Below are positions 23,269-29,779 of a stretch of DNA of 29,779 nt, piece by piece. The stretch comes from DASRJX01 sp035649235 (GTDB lineage Bacteria > Acidobacteriota > Polarisedimenticolia > Gp22-AA2), in contig DASRJX010000005.1 of assembly GCA_035649235.1 (NCBI GenBank), positions 1 through 29,779 of the forward strand, in the 5' to 3' direction. Position numbers and translations under genes: made by a program. Position 1 is the first letter of the stretch, and the number at the start of each line of letters is the position of its first letter. The notes below the pieces were generated by a model, which was not told where the DNA came from, did no database searches, and saw nothing but the letters and a program-made list of their open reading frames with translations.

Positions 23269-24245
23269 ACCTGCTGGTGACGGGAGGTGCCGGCTACATC
23301 GGCTCGGCGGTGACCCGCCGGCTGCTCGCGTCGGGGCATGCCGTCGTGGTCGTGGACGATCTGAGCTCCGGGCATCGCGAGGACGTGCGAGGAGCGGACC
23401 TCGTCGTCGCCGACATCGCGGATGCCGCCGCGATCGACGCGCTGCTCTCCTCTCGGCGCATCGAAGGGATCGTCCACCTGGCGGCCTCCTGCCAGGTGGG
23501 CGAGTCGGTGCAGCATCCCGAGGACTACTACCGCAACAACCTCACGAAGTCGCTCGTCCTCCTGGAAAGGGCCTGCCGGAGCGGCGTCGGCCGCTTCGTG
23601 TTCTCCTCGACCGCGGCCGTGTATGGCGAGCCTGAGCGCCTGCCTCTCCAGGAGGACCACGCGACGCGGCCAACCAATCCCTACGGCGATACCAAGCTCG
23701 CGTTCGAAAGGGCGCTCCTCTGGCACGGCGAGGCGCACGGCATGGCCTCGGTCTGCCTGCGCTACTTCAACGCGGCCGGCGCATCGCTGGACGGGAGCGT
23801 GGGAGAGCGTCACGACCCCGAGACGCACCTGGTGCCGAACGTCCTGCAGGCTGCGCGCGACGGACGCCCGGTGCCCGTGTTCGGCACCGACTACCCGACT
23901 CCCGACGGGACCGCGGTGCGCGACTACATCCACATCGAGGATCTGGCGGAGGCCCACCGCCTCGCTATCGATCGACCCGCCGACCGTGGCCGGCAGGCGA
24001 TCTACAACCTGGGGAACGGCGAGGGGTTCTCGGTCCTCCAGGTCGTCGAGACGGCGCGGCGCGTGACCGGCCGGCCCATCGCCGTGCTGCCGTCGCCCCG
24101 CCGCCCCGGCGATCCGGCTAGCCTCGTCGCCTCCTCCGACAAGGCCCGGAGCGAGCTGCCCTGGTCGCCCCGCCATTCGAGGCTGGAGGACATCCTCGAG
24201 ACCGCCTGGGCCTACATGCGGAAGGAGCGGCGCGCCACGGTCTGA
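23265..24245 (+). CDS. galE: UDP-glucose 4-epimerase
   Basis: GalE interconverts UDP-glucose and UDP-galactose (some members act on the N-acetyl forms) and supplies sugars for surface polysaccharides. The 326-residue extended SDR protein has the NAD motif VTGGAGYIGS at 5-14, the SSTAAVYG strand near 114-121, and the catalytic Tyr140 and Lys144 in NPYGDTK. RYFNAAGA, VRDYIHIEDLA and YNLGNGEGFSV are typical GalE. The GTG start at 23265 overlaps the truA stop and follows GGGGAGG. Substrate range cannot be fixed from sequence. Confidence 0.93.
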   Translation: MNLLVTGGAGYIGSAVTRRLLASGHAVVVVDDLSSGHREDVRGADLVVADIADAAAIDALLSSRRIEGIVHLAASCQVGESVQHPEDYYRNNLTKSLVLLERACRSGVGRFVFSSTAAVYGEPERLPLQEDHATRPTNPYGDTKLAFERALLWHGEAHGMASVCLRYFNAAGASLDGSVGERHDPETHLVPNVLQAARDGRPVPVFGTDYPTPDGTAVRDYIHIEDLAEAHRLAIDRPADRGRQAIYNLGNGEGFSVLQVVETARRVTGRPIAVLPSPRRPGDPASLVASSDKARSELPWSPRHSRLEDILETAWAYMRKERRATV

Positions 24246-24262
24246 AGGCCGCGGCGTCTTCC

Positions 24263-24292
24263 TTGCTCCGGCGCGGAACCGTGTGATACGAT
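24263..24292 (+). promoter_or_regulatory. Promoter of the uppS-cdsA-dxr-rseP operon
   Basis: TTGCTC (24263-24268), an 18-nt spacer and TACGAT (24287-24292) repeat exactly the boxes and spacing of the rnpB promoter. The start would be near 24299, about 30 nt before the uppS ATG at 24329. It lies in the only sizeable gap of this strand block, after galE. Confidence 0.6.
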
Positions 24293-24328
24293 GCGACTTG
24301 GCGCGAGAGTGGAAAAGACAAGCCCTTC

Positions 24329-25147
24329 ATGCAGGACCCTCTGAAAAACCTGCGGGGTTTCATCGCCGATGGAACGCCCGAGGCCGCCCTCCTGGCCCGG
24401 ATCGACTTCGACCGCCTGCCCCGGCACATCGCCATCATCATGGACGGCAACGGGCGCTGGGCGCGCATGCGCAGCCTGCCGCGCGTCGCCGGACACCGGG
24501 CCGGGATCGCCGCGGTGCGGGACGTCGTCGAGACCTCGGCCCGCCTCGGATGCGAGGTCCTGACGCTGTACGCCTTCTCGGTGGAGAACTGGAAGCGGCC
24601 GCGGCCCGAGGTGAACACCTTGATGTCGCTCCTGCGCGAGTACCTGCGCAAGGAGCTGCAGACGCTCAAAGACAACAACATCTCCTTCAACGTCATCGGA
24701 CGCATGGAAGAGCTCGGCCTCGCGGTGCGGCAGGACCTGCTGGAAGGCATGCGGGCGACGCGGGACAACACCGGGCTGCTGTTCAACATCGCGCTCTCGT
24801 ACGGCGGCAGGGCCGAGATCGTGGATGCGTGCAACCGCATCCTGCGCGACCGCGCCCGTACGGAACCGGCGGCCGCGGTGGACGAGGAGCTGTTCTCCCG
24901 CTATCTCTACACGGCCGGCCAGCCCGATCCCGACCTGCTGATCCGGACTTCGGGCGAGCTGCGGATCAGCAACTTCCTGCTGTGGCAGATCGCCTACGCC
25001 GAGATCTGGGTGACCGAGACGCTGTGGCCCGACTTCCGCCGGGGGGAGCTGCTGCGCGCCATCGTCGACTACCAGAAGCGGGAGCGCCGGTACGGCAAGG
25101 TGGGGGTGACGGCCGTGCCCGTGGCCGTGACCCCCGGCCAGGGTTAG
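24329..25147 (+). CDS. uppS: Isoprenyl transferase (undecaprenyl-diphosphate synthase type)
   Basis: This cis-prenyltransferase extends farnesyl diphosphate with isopentenyl diphosphate to undecaprenyl diphosphate, the lipid carrier for peptidoglycan and polysaccharides. Of 272 residues, the first 30 are a non-conserved extension. Then comes PRHIAIIMDGNGRWA with the Mg-binding Asp39. RVAGHRAG, LYAFSVENWKRP, FNIALSYGGRAEI and LLIRTSGELRISNFLLWQ are all present. The ATG at 24329 has only a weak purine-rich site. cdsA follows 8 bases after the stop. Confidence 0.96.
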   Translation: MQDPLKNLRGFIADGTPEAALLARIDFDRLPRHIAIIMDGNGRWARMRSLPRVAGHRAGIAAVRDVVETSARLGCEVLTLYAFSVENWKRPRPEVNTLMSLLREYLRKELQTLKDNNISFNVIGRMEELGLAVRQDLLEGMRATRDNTGLLFNIALSYGGRAEIVDACNRILRDRARTEPAAAVDEELFSRYLYTAGQPDPDLLIRTSGELRISNFLLWQIAYAEIWVTETLWPDFRRGELLRAIVDYQKRERRYGKVGVTAVPVAVTPGQG

Positions 25148-25155
25148 TCCTCGAG

Positions 25156-25992
25156 GTGTCGGCCGGCCCCGGCATCAAGCGGATCGTCTCGGCCGTCGTC
25201 TTCCTGCCGATTTTCTGGCTCATCGTCAAGAAGCTGGGAACGGGCCCCTACCAGGCGCTCCTGCTGCTCGCGGCGCTCATCGGGCTGTTCGAGATGTACC
25301 GGCTCGCCGAAGCGCGCGGCCATCGCTGCTATCGCGTGCTCGGCGCCGTGGTGGCCCTCCTTCTCCTCGCCTCGTTCGCAGTTCCCCAGGTGAAGATCGA
25401 GTACGGCCTGGCGTTCGGCCTGTTCGCCATTCCGGTCGCCGCCCTGCGCAAGGGGGGCGACTGGGGCCCCGCGTTCGGCGACATCGGTTCGACCCTGTTC
25501 GCGGCCGCTTTCATCGGAGTGTTCTTCGGCTATCTCATGGAATTGAGGTTGCTGAGCGATCTCCCCAAGGGGGAGGAGACCGGCAGCGACCTGGTCTTCC
25601 TCCTCTTCTTCGTCGTCTGGGCCAGCGACGTGGCCGCGTACTACGTCGGTCACGGTCTGGGACGCCACGCCCTGGCCCCCAGCTTGAGCCCCAAGAAGAC
25701 GATCGAAGGGGCGATCGGCGGGCTTCTCGGCGCGCTCCTGGCCTCGTTCGCGGCCCGGGTCTGGTTCATCGGGCGTCTGGCGCCCATGGACTGCATCATC
25801 CTGGGAGGCGCCCTGGGAGTCGTCGGCATCGTCGGGGATCTCGTGGAGTCGATGCTCAAGCGCTCGGCGGGGGTCAAGGACAGCGCGTCGCTCGTGCCGG
25901 GCCACGGTGGGCTGCTGGACAGGGTCGATTCGCTGCTGTATTCGGCGCCCGTGCTCTATTACTATTACCTCTTCGCCATGAGGCCGTCATGA
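25156..25992 (+). CDS. cdsA: Phosphatidate cytidylyltransferase
   Basis: CdsA makes CDP-diacylglycerol, the precursor of the main phospholipids, in the inner membrane. The 278-residue protein has about seven hydrophobic segments and the family signature near the end: SMLKRSAGVKDSASLVPGHG followed by GLLDRVDSL, plus SPKKTIEGAIGG before it. I chose GTG 25156, 9 nt after uppS, as it directly precedes the first conserved residues (GIKRIVSAVVFLP). No ATG is near and the Shine-Dalgarno is poor. The stop overlaps the dxr start as ATGA. Confidence 0.94.
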   Translation: MSAGPGIKRIVSAVVFLPIFWLIVKKLGTGPYQALLLLAALIGLFEMYRLAEARGHRCYRVLGAVVALLLLASFAVPQVKIEYGLAFGLFAIPVAALRKGGDWGPAFGDIGSTLFAAAFIGVFFGYLMELRLLSDLPKGEETGSDLVFLLFFVVWASDVAAYYVGHGLGRHALAPSLSPKKTIEGAIGGLLGALLASFAARVWFIGRLAPMDCIILGGALGVVGIVGDLVESMLKRSAGVKDSASLVPGHGGLLDRVDSLLYSAPVLYYYYLFAMRPS

Positions 25993-27173
25993 AGGGGAAC
26001 GGAGCGCATCGTCGGAGGATTGCGGTCCTCGGCTCGACCGGCTCCATCGGGGTGCAGGCCCTCGACCTGATCGAGCGCCTGCCGGAGCGCTTCGAGGTCG
26101 TGGCCCTCGCCGCGGGCTCGAAGGCCGACCTCCTGGCCCGCCAGGTCCTGCGCCACCGGCCGAAGCTGGCCGCGCTGGCCGATCCGCGGGGGCGACACGA
26201 CCTCGATGCGGCGGCGCGCGAGACCGGGGCTGCCATCGAGGTGGGCGAGGCCGGCGTGCTCGCGGCGGCCGGCCACCCTGAGGCGGACGTCGTCCTGGCG
26301 GCCATCGTCGGCGCGGCGGGGCTCAGGCCGACCTGGCAGGCGCTCCGGAGCGGGAAGCGCGTCGCGCTCGCCAACAAGGAAAGCCTGGTGATGGCCGGGG
26401 CCCTGATGCGCTCGGCGGCCGAGGCGCACGGGGGCAGCCTGGTCCCTGTCGACAGCGAGCATTCGGCCCTGCATCAGTGCCTGCGCGGCGAGCGCCTGGA
26501 GGAGGTCCGCCGGATCATCCTGACCGCCTCGGGCGGTCCGTTCCTCAGGACGCCGCTCGAGCGCCTCGCTTCGGTCACGCCCCTGGAGGCGCTCCGCCAC
26601 CCGGTGTGGGAGATGGGACGGAAGATCAGCATCGACAGCGCCACGCTCATGAACAAAGGGCTCGAGGTGATCGAGGCGCACTGGTTGTTCGGGCTCCAGG
26701 CGGAACGGATCGACGTCGTGCTGCATCCGCAGAGCAGCGTCCACTCCATGGTCGAGATGGCCGACGGGTCGGTGATGTGCCAGATCGGCGTTCCCGACAT
26801 GCGCGCCCCCATCCAGTACGCGCTGGGTCATCCCGATCGCTTCCCGGGGCCGGTGGCGCCGTTCGATTTCGCCCAGGCCCGGACCTTCGAGTTCCTGCCG
26901 GTCGACAAGGAGCGCTTCCCGAGCCTCGGCCTGGCCTACGCTGCCCTGCGCGCCGGAGGAACCGCCCCCGCGGCGCTCAACGCCGCCAACGAGGTCGCCG
27001 TGGAGGCGTTCCTGGAAGGACGGATCGGCTTCCTCGGCATTCCGAACCTGGTGCGGGAGGTGCTGGAGCGGCACCGGCCGGCGCAGGTCCACTCGCTCGA
27101 CGACGTGGAGGAGTCCGACCGCCACGCGCGTCGCGCCGCGCAGGAGATCCTGACGATGCAAGTGCTGTCATGA
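25989..27173 (+). CDS. dxr: 1-deoxy-D-xylulose-5-phosphate reductoisomerase
   Basis: Dxr converts DXP to 2-C-methylerythritol 4-phosphate with NADPH, the committed step of the MEP isoprenoid pathway that ultimately feeds UppS. The 394-residue protein has the NADPH motif AVLGSTGSIGVQ near 12-23, LANKESLVMAG, VPVDSEHSALHQCL with the metal and substrate ligands, LTASGGPF, MGRKISIDSATLMNKGLE, HPQSSVHSMVE and LNAANEVAVEAFL. It overlaps cdsA and rseP by 4 nt each (ATGA). Confidence 0.97.
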   Translation: MKGNGAHRRRIAVLGSTGSIGVQALDLIERLPERFEVVALAAGSKADLLARQVLRHRPKLAALADPRGRHDLDAAARETGAAIEVGEAGVLAAAGHPEADVVLAAIVGAAGLRPTWQALRSGKRVALANKESLVMAGALMRSAAEAHGGSLVPVDSEHSALHQCLRGERLEEVRRIILTASGGPFLRTPLERLASVTPLEALRHPVWEMGRKISIDSATLMNKGLEVIEAHWLFGLQAERIDVVLHPQSSVHSMVEMADGSVMCQIGVPDMRAPIQYALGHPDRFPGPVAPFDFAQARTFEFLPVDKERFPSLGLAYAALRAGGTAPAALNAANEVAVEAFLEGRIGFLGIPNLVREVLERHRPAQVHSLDDVEESDRHARRAAQEILTMQVLS

Positions 27174-28477
27174 GTTGGATCTGGGAAGGGGCTCTGCCGT
27201 TCCTGGGGGTGCTCGGTTCCGTCGTGTTGTTCCACGAGTTCGGCCATTTCTTGGCCGCCAAGGCGTTCGGTATCACCGTGGAGGTCTTCTCGGTCGGCTT
27301 CGGCCCGAGGATATGGGGATTCGTCCGGCGCGGGACGGAATACCGCATCTCCTGGGTGCCGCTCGGCGGCTACGTGAAGCTCAAGGGCGAAGCGGCGCCG
27401 GAGGATGGGAGCCCTCCGGATCCCGGAGACATGATGGCGCACTCGCGCGTGCAGCGGTTCGTCGTCTTCGTGATGGGGGCGGTGTTCAACCTGGCGACGG
27501 CCTTCTCTCTGACCACCATCATCTTCATGAACGGTGTGCAGGAGTTCGCCTATCTGTACGAGCCGCCGGTCGTGGGGGAGGTCGACAAGGACTCGCCGGC
27601 GCGCGAGGCGGGCATCCTGCCCGGAGATCGCATCCTCACGTTCGGGGGCAAGTCGCTGTCCACCTGGAAGGAGCTCCAGATCGAGATGCTCCTCAGCCCG
27701 GGGCAGACGCGCGATGTCACCCTGGACCGCGGCGGGGAGGTCGTGACCACGCGGCTCGCCATCCAGTCGACCACGAACGACGTCGGCCGGCCGGGGATCT
27801 TCCCGAGAACCGGCGTCATGGTGGGCAGCCTGCAGCCGGGCTGGCCGGCCGAGAAAGCCGGCTTGAAGCGGGGGGACCGGCTGGCGGCGATCGACGGCGT
27901 GGCGATGGACACGGTCAACACCGTCTACCAGACGATCCAGGGCTCCCCCGGCAAGTCCCTCCGCTTCACCATCGAGAGGGACGGCGGCCCGTTCGAAGTC
28001 ACCATCGTGCCGCAGGAGGAGGACGGCAAGGGGAGGATCGGCTTCGTGCCGACCCCTCCGTCGGTGACCCGGACCTACCCGTTGATCGAGGCGGCGAGCC
28101 AGAGCGTCCGTCAGAACGTCGAATCGATCGGGCTGGTGTTCGTGACCTTCCGCAAGCTTCTGGCCCGGGAGTTGTCGTTCCGCGCCTTCTCCGGCCCGGT
28201 GGACCTCTACCGGTTCTCCGGCGAGGCCGCGGAGGAGGGCCTGATCCCGTTCCTCCAGCTCATCGCTTTCGTCAGCCTGCAACTGGGGATCATCAACCTC
28301 TTCCCGATCCCGCCGCTCGACGGCGGGCACCTGTTCACGCTCACGATCGAGGGGATGCTGAGGCACGATCTCTCGACCGCGCTCAAGGAGCGCGTCATGC
28401 AGGCTGGCCTGATCCTGCTCCTCCTGTTCATGGGCACGGTCATCTACTTCGACATCAGCAAGAACTTCTTCCACTGA
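27170..28477 (+). CDS. rseP: Site-2 intramembrane zinc protease RseP
   Basis: RseP cuts anti-sigma factors such as RseA within the inner membrane during envelope stress, and clears signal peptides. The 435-residue protein has the zinc motif HEFGH at 22-26 in the first membrane helix. Two PDZ domains follow (VGEVDKDSPAREAGILPGDR, and SLQPGWPAEKAGLKRGDRLA). The third zinc ligand lies in the LFPIPPLDGGHLF motif of a later helix, and a last hydrophobic segment is at the C-terminus. The ATG start overlaps dxr as ATGA. No rpoE or rseA gene is in the window, so its substrate here is unknown. Confidence 0.95.
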   Translation: MSWIWEGALPFLGVLGSVVLFHEFGHFLAAKAFGITVEVFSVGFGPRIWGFVRRGTEYRISWVPLGGYVKLKGEAAPEDGSPPDPGDMMAHSRVQRFVVFVMGAVFNLATAFSLTTIIFMNGVQEFAYLYEPPVVGEVDKDSPAREAGILPGDRILTFGGKSLSTWKELQIEMLLSPGQTRDVTLDRGGEVVTTRLAIQSTTNDVGRPGIFPRTGVMVGSLQPGWPAEKAGLKRGDRLAAIDGVAMDTVNTVYQTIQGSPGKSLRFTIERDGGPFEVTIVPQEEDGKGRIGFVPTPPSVTRTYPLIEAASQSVRQNVESIGLVFVTFRKLLARELSFRAFSGPVDLYRFSGEAAEEGLIPFLQLIAFVSLQLGIINLFPIPPLDGGHLFTLTIEGMLRHDLSTALKERVMQAGLILLLLFMGTVIYFDISKNFFH

Positions 28478-28491
28478 GCCTCGAGCCCACG

Positions 28492-29586
28492 GTGCCAGCG
28501 AGCCCTTCGGACCACCCGATCCTCTTCACGCCCGGCCCGACGGAGGTCTCTCCCGAGATCCTGGAGGAGATGGCACGTCCGGTGATCGGCCACCGTGGCG
28601 AGGAGATGCAGGCGATCCTCGGAGAGATCCTGCCGCGCGCCCGGACGCTCTTCGGCACGGCCGGGCACGACATCTTCATCACCGGCTCCTCGGCCACCGG
28701 CCTGTGGGAGGCGGCCGTCCGAAACTGTGTAGCCCGCAAGGCGCTGGTTCCCGTCTGCGGCGCCTTCTCCGAGCGCTTCCACGAGGTGGCGCTCGCCTGC
28801 GGCGCGCCCGCCGACCGGATCGACACCGAGTGGGGTCGGGCCGTCGATCCGGCGGCACTCGACAGAGCGCTCGGGACCGGCGCGTACGACGCCGTCGCCC
28901 TGGTGCACAACGAGACGTCGACCGGCGTGACCAACCCCCTCGCGACGATTGCCGAGGTGGTGCGCCGCCACCCGGGTGTCCTCCTGCTGGTGGACGTCGT
29001 CTCCTCGCTGGCCGGGATTCCGATCGAGGTGGACCGCCACGGCATCGACGTCGCGCTGGCGTCCGTCCAGAAGTGCCTCGCCCTGCCGCCGGGACTGTCG
29101 CTGTGCGCGGTCTCTCCCAGGGCGATGGAGCGCTCGCGCTCCGCGCGAGGGAAAGGCTACTACTTCGACTTCGTGCGCCTGAAGAACTGCTTCGACAAGC
29201 GCACCCCTCTCGCGACCCCGTCGGTGAGCCACATCGTCGCCCTCAGGCGGCAGCTGCAGCGGATCGAGGCGGAAGGTCTCGAGGCGCGCTATGCGCGCCA
29301 CCGCGACATGGCGGCCGCGGTGCGGGCCTGGGCCGCCGAGCGCCTCGACCTGTTCCCGGATCCGGCGGCCGCCTCCGACACCGTCACCTGCGTGCGCGAC
29401 ACGCGCGGCCTCGATGTCGCCGGGTTCCTCCGCGCCCTCAGGCGCCGCGGCTACGCGATCGGGAGTGGGTACGGCCGACTGAAGGAGACGACCTTCCGGA
29501 TCGGCCACATGGGGGACCACACGCTCGGCGGCGTTCGCTCGTTGCTGGGCCAGATGGACGAGGTGCTCGAGGGAGGTGCGGCGTGA
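28492..29586 (+). CDS. Class V aminotransferase (alanine-glyoxylate / serine aminotransferase type)
   Basis: A fold-type I PLP enzyme of 364 residues. It starts ILFTPGPTEVSPEILEEMAR, as in alanine-glyoxylate and serine-pyruvate aminotransferases. FITGSSATGLWEAAVRN binds PLP phosphate. VHNETSTGVTNPL and LLLVDVVSSLAGIPIEVD (PLP-ring Asp) follow. The Schiff-base Lys is in ASVQKCLALPPGLS, and RIGHMGDH near the end binds the substrate carboxylate. The GTG start at 28492 is 14 nt after rseP, with a weak ribosome site. Its stop overlaps serA as GTGA, so it may serve the phosphoserine route from the serA product, or serine/glycine interconversion. Class V members with this gene neighbour are often mis-assigned, so the exact substrate is open. 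Confidence 0.88.
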   Translation: MPASPSDHPILFTPGPTEVSPEILEEMARPVIGHRGEEMQAILGEILPRARTLFGTAGHDIFITGSSATGLWEAAVRNCVARKALVPVCGAFSERFHEVALACGAPADRIDTEWGRAVDPAALDRALGTGAYDAVALVHNETSTGVTNPLATIAEVVRRHPGVLLLVDVVSSLAGIPIEVDRHGIDVALASVQKCLALPPGLSLCAVSPRAMERSRSARGKGYYFDFVRLKNCFDKRTPLATPSVSHIVALRRQLQRIEAEGLEARYARHRDMAAAVRAWAAERLDLFPDPAAASDTVTCVRDTRGLDVAGFLRALRRRGYAIGSGYGRLKETTFRIGHMGDHTLGGVRSLLGQMDEVLEGGAA

Positions 29587-29779
29587 GGGTGCTGATCGCT
29601 GACAAGGTGTCGCCGACCTGCGCCGAGGTCCTGCGCGCCGCCGGCCTCGAGGCCGACCACCGTCCCGGGATCGGGGCCTCCGATCTGCGGAGCGCGATCG
29701 GCGACTTCGACGGCCTGGTGGTGCGGTCCGACACCCAGGTCACGGAGGACGTCCTGGCGGCCGCCCCGCGGCTGCGGGT
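29583..29779 (+). CDS. serA: D-3-phosphoglycerate dehydrogenase, N-terminal part (runs off the window)
   Basis: The first 65 residues of a D-2-hydroxyacid dehydrogenase family protein: RVLIADKVSPTCAEVLRAAG, then DFDGLVVRSDTQVTEDVL and APRLRV. This is the typical opening of SerA, which oxidises 3-phosphoglycerate to start serine synthesis. The GTG start at 29583 overlaps the aminotransferase stop as GTGA and follows GGGAGGTGCGGC. The NAD domain and catalytic residues lie outside the window, so another member of the family cannot be excluded, but the pairing with an aminotransferase supports SerA. Confidence 0.85.
   Translation, partial: MRVLIADKVSPTCAEVLRAAGLEADHRPGIGASDLRSAIGDFDGLVVRSDTQVTEDVLAAAPRLR

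Noticed and set aside
26936..28474. 512-codon minus-strand frame opposite rseP
   Set aside because: Antisense shadow of rseP and the end of dxr; no recognisable domain.
1..29779. Search for CRISPR arrays, tRNAs, insertion sequences, att sites and prophage genes
   Set aside because: No spaced direct repeats, cloverleaf-like segments, transposase motifs or terminal inverted repeats were found by reading.

Overview
The window is about 30 kb of chromosomal DNA at roughly two-thirds G+C. It is densely packed with housekeeping genes and shows no insertion sequence, phage, CRISPR array or tRNA that I can recognise. The gene content points to a diderm (Gram-negative type) bacterium: a phosphoheptose isomerase for LPS heptose, a lipobox lipoprotein, RseP, and the uppS-cdsA-dxr-rseP envelope/isoprenoid block. 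The GWxTD-domain protein, the PIN/TRAM membrane protein and non-cellulosomal cohesin/dockerin proteins fit Acidobacteriota or a nearby phylum best. That assignment is an inference, not a measurement.

Layout. (1) 2-9352, plus strand: a gene tail cut by the left edge, gmhA, carA-carB, a NodU/CmcH-type carbamoyltransferase, an SxtJ-like membrane protein and a GT39-type membrane glycosyltransferase. carAB makes carbamoyl phosphate, the donor a carbamoyltransferase needs, so the whole set may carbamoylate an envelope glycan or secreted metabolite. (2) 9339-18245, minus strand, read right to left: dnaB, alr, a PIN/TRAM membrane protein, a TPR protein, fhs, then a dockerin-bearing FN3 protein, a cohesin-like lipoprotein and a membrane-anchored cohesin protein with a long Pro-rich stalk. 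(3) 18321-20919, plus: the RNase P RNA gene with its promoter, an M20 amidohydrolase and an S66 LD-carboxypeptidase. (4) 20924-22390, minus: a GWxTD-domain protein. (5) 22519-29779, plus: truA-galE, then uppS-cdsA-dxr-rseP, a class V aminotransferase and the 5' part of serA, which runs off the window.

Genes are tightly coupled. At least eight junctions use a 4-nt NTGA start/stop overlap (ATGA, GTGA or TTGA). Three well-conserved genes (carA, the GT39 enzyme and the M20 amidohydrolase) have no ATG, GTG or TTG at a sensible position. For carA a CTG lies exactly in the same kind of NTGA overlap, behind a good Shine-Dalgarno. rnpB and uppS share a promoter of identical layout (TTGCTC, 18 nt, TACGAT).

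The most interesting block is 9339-11834, where one dockerin protein and two differently anchored cohesin-type proteins are encoded together with no sign of a cellulosome.
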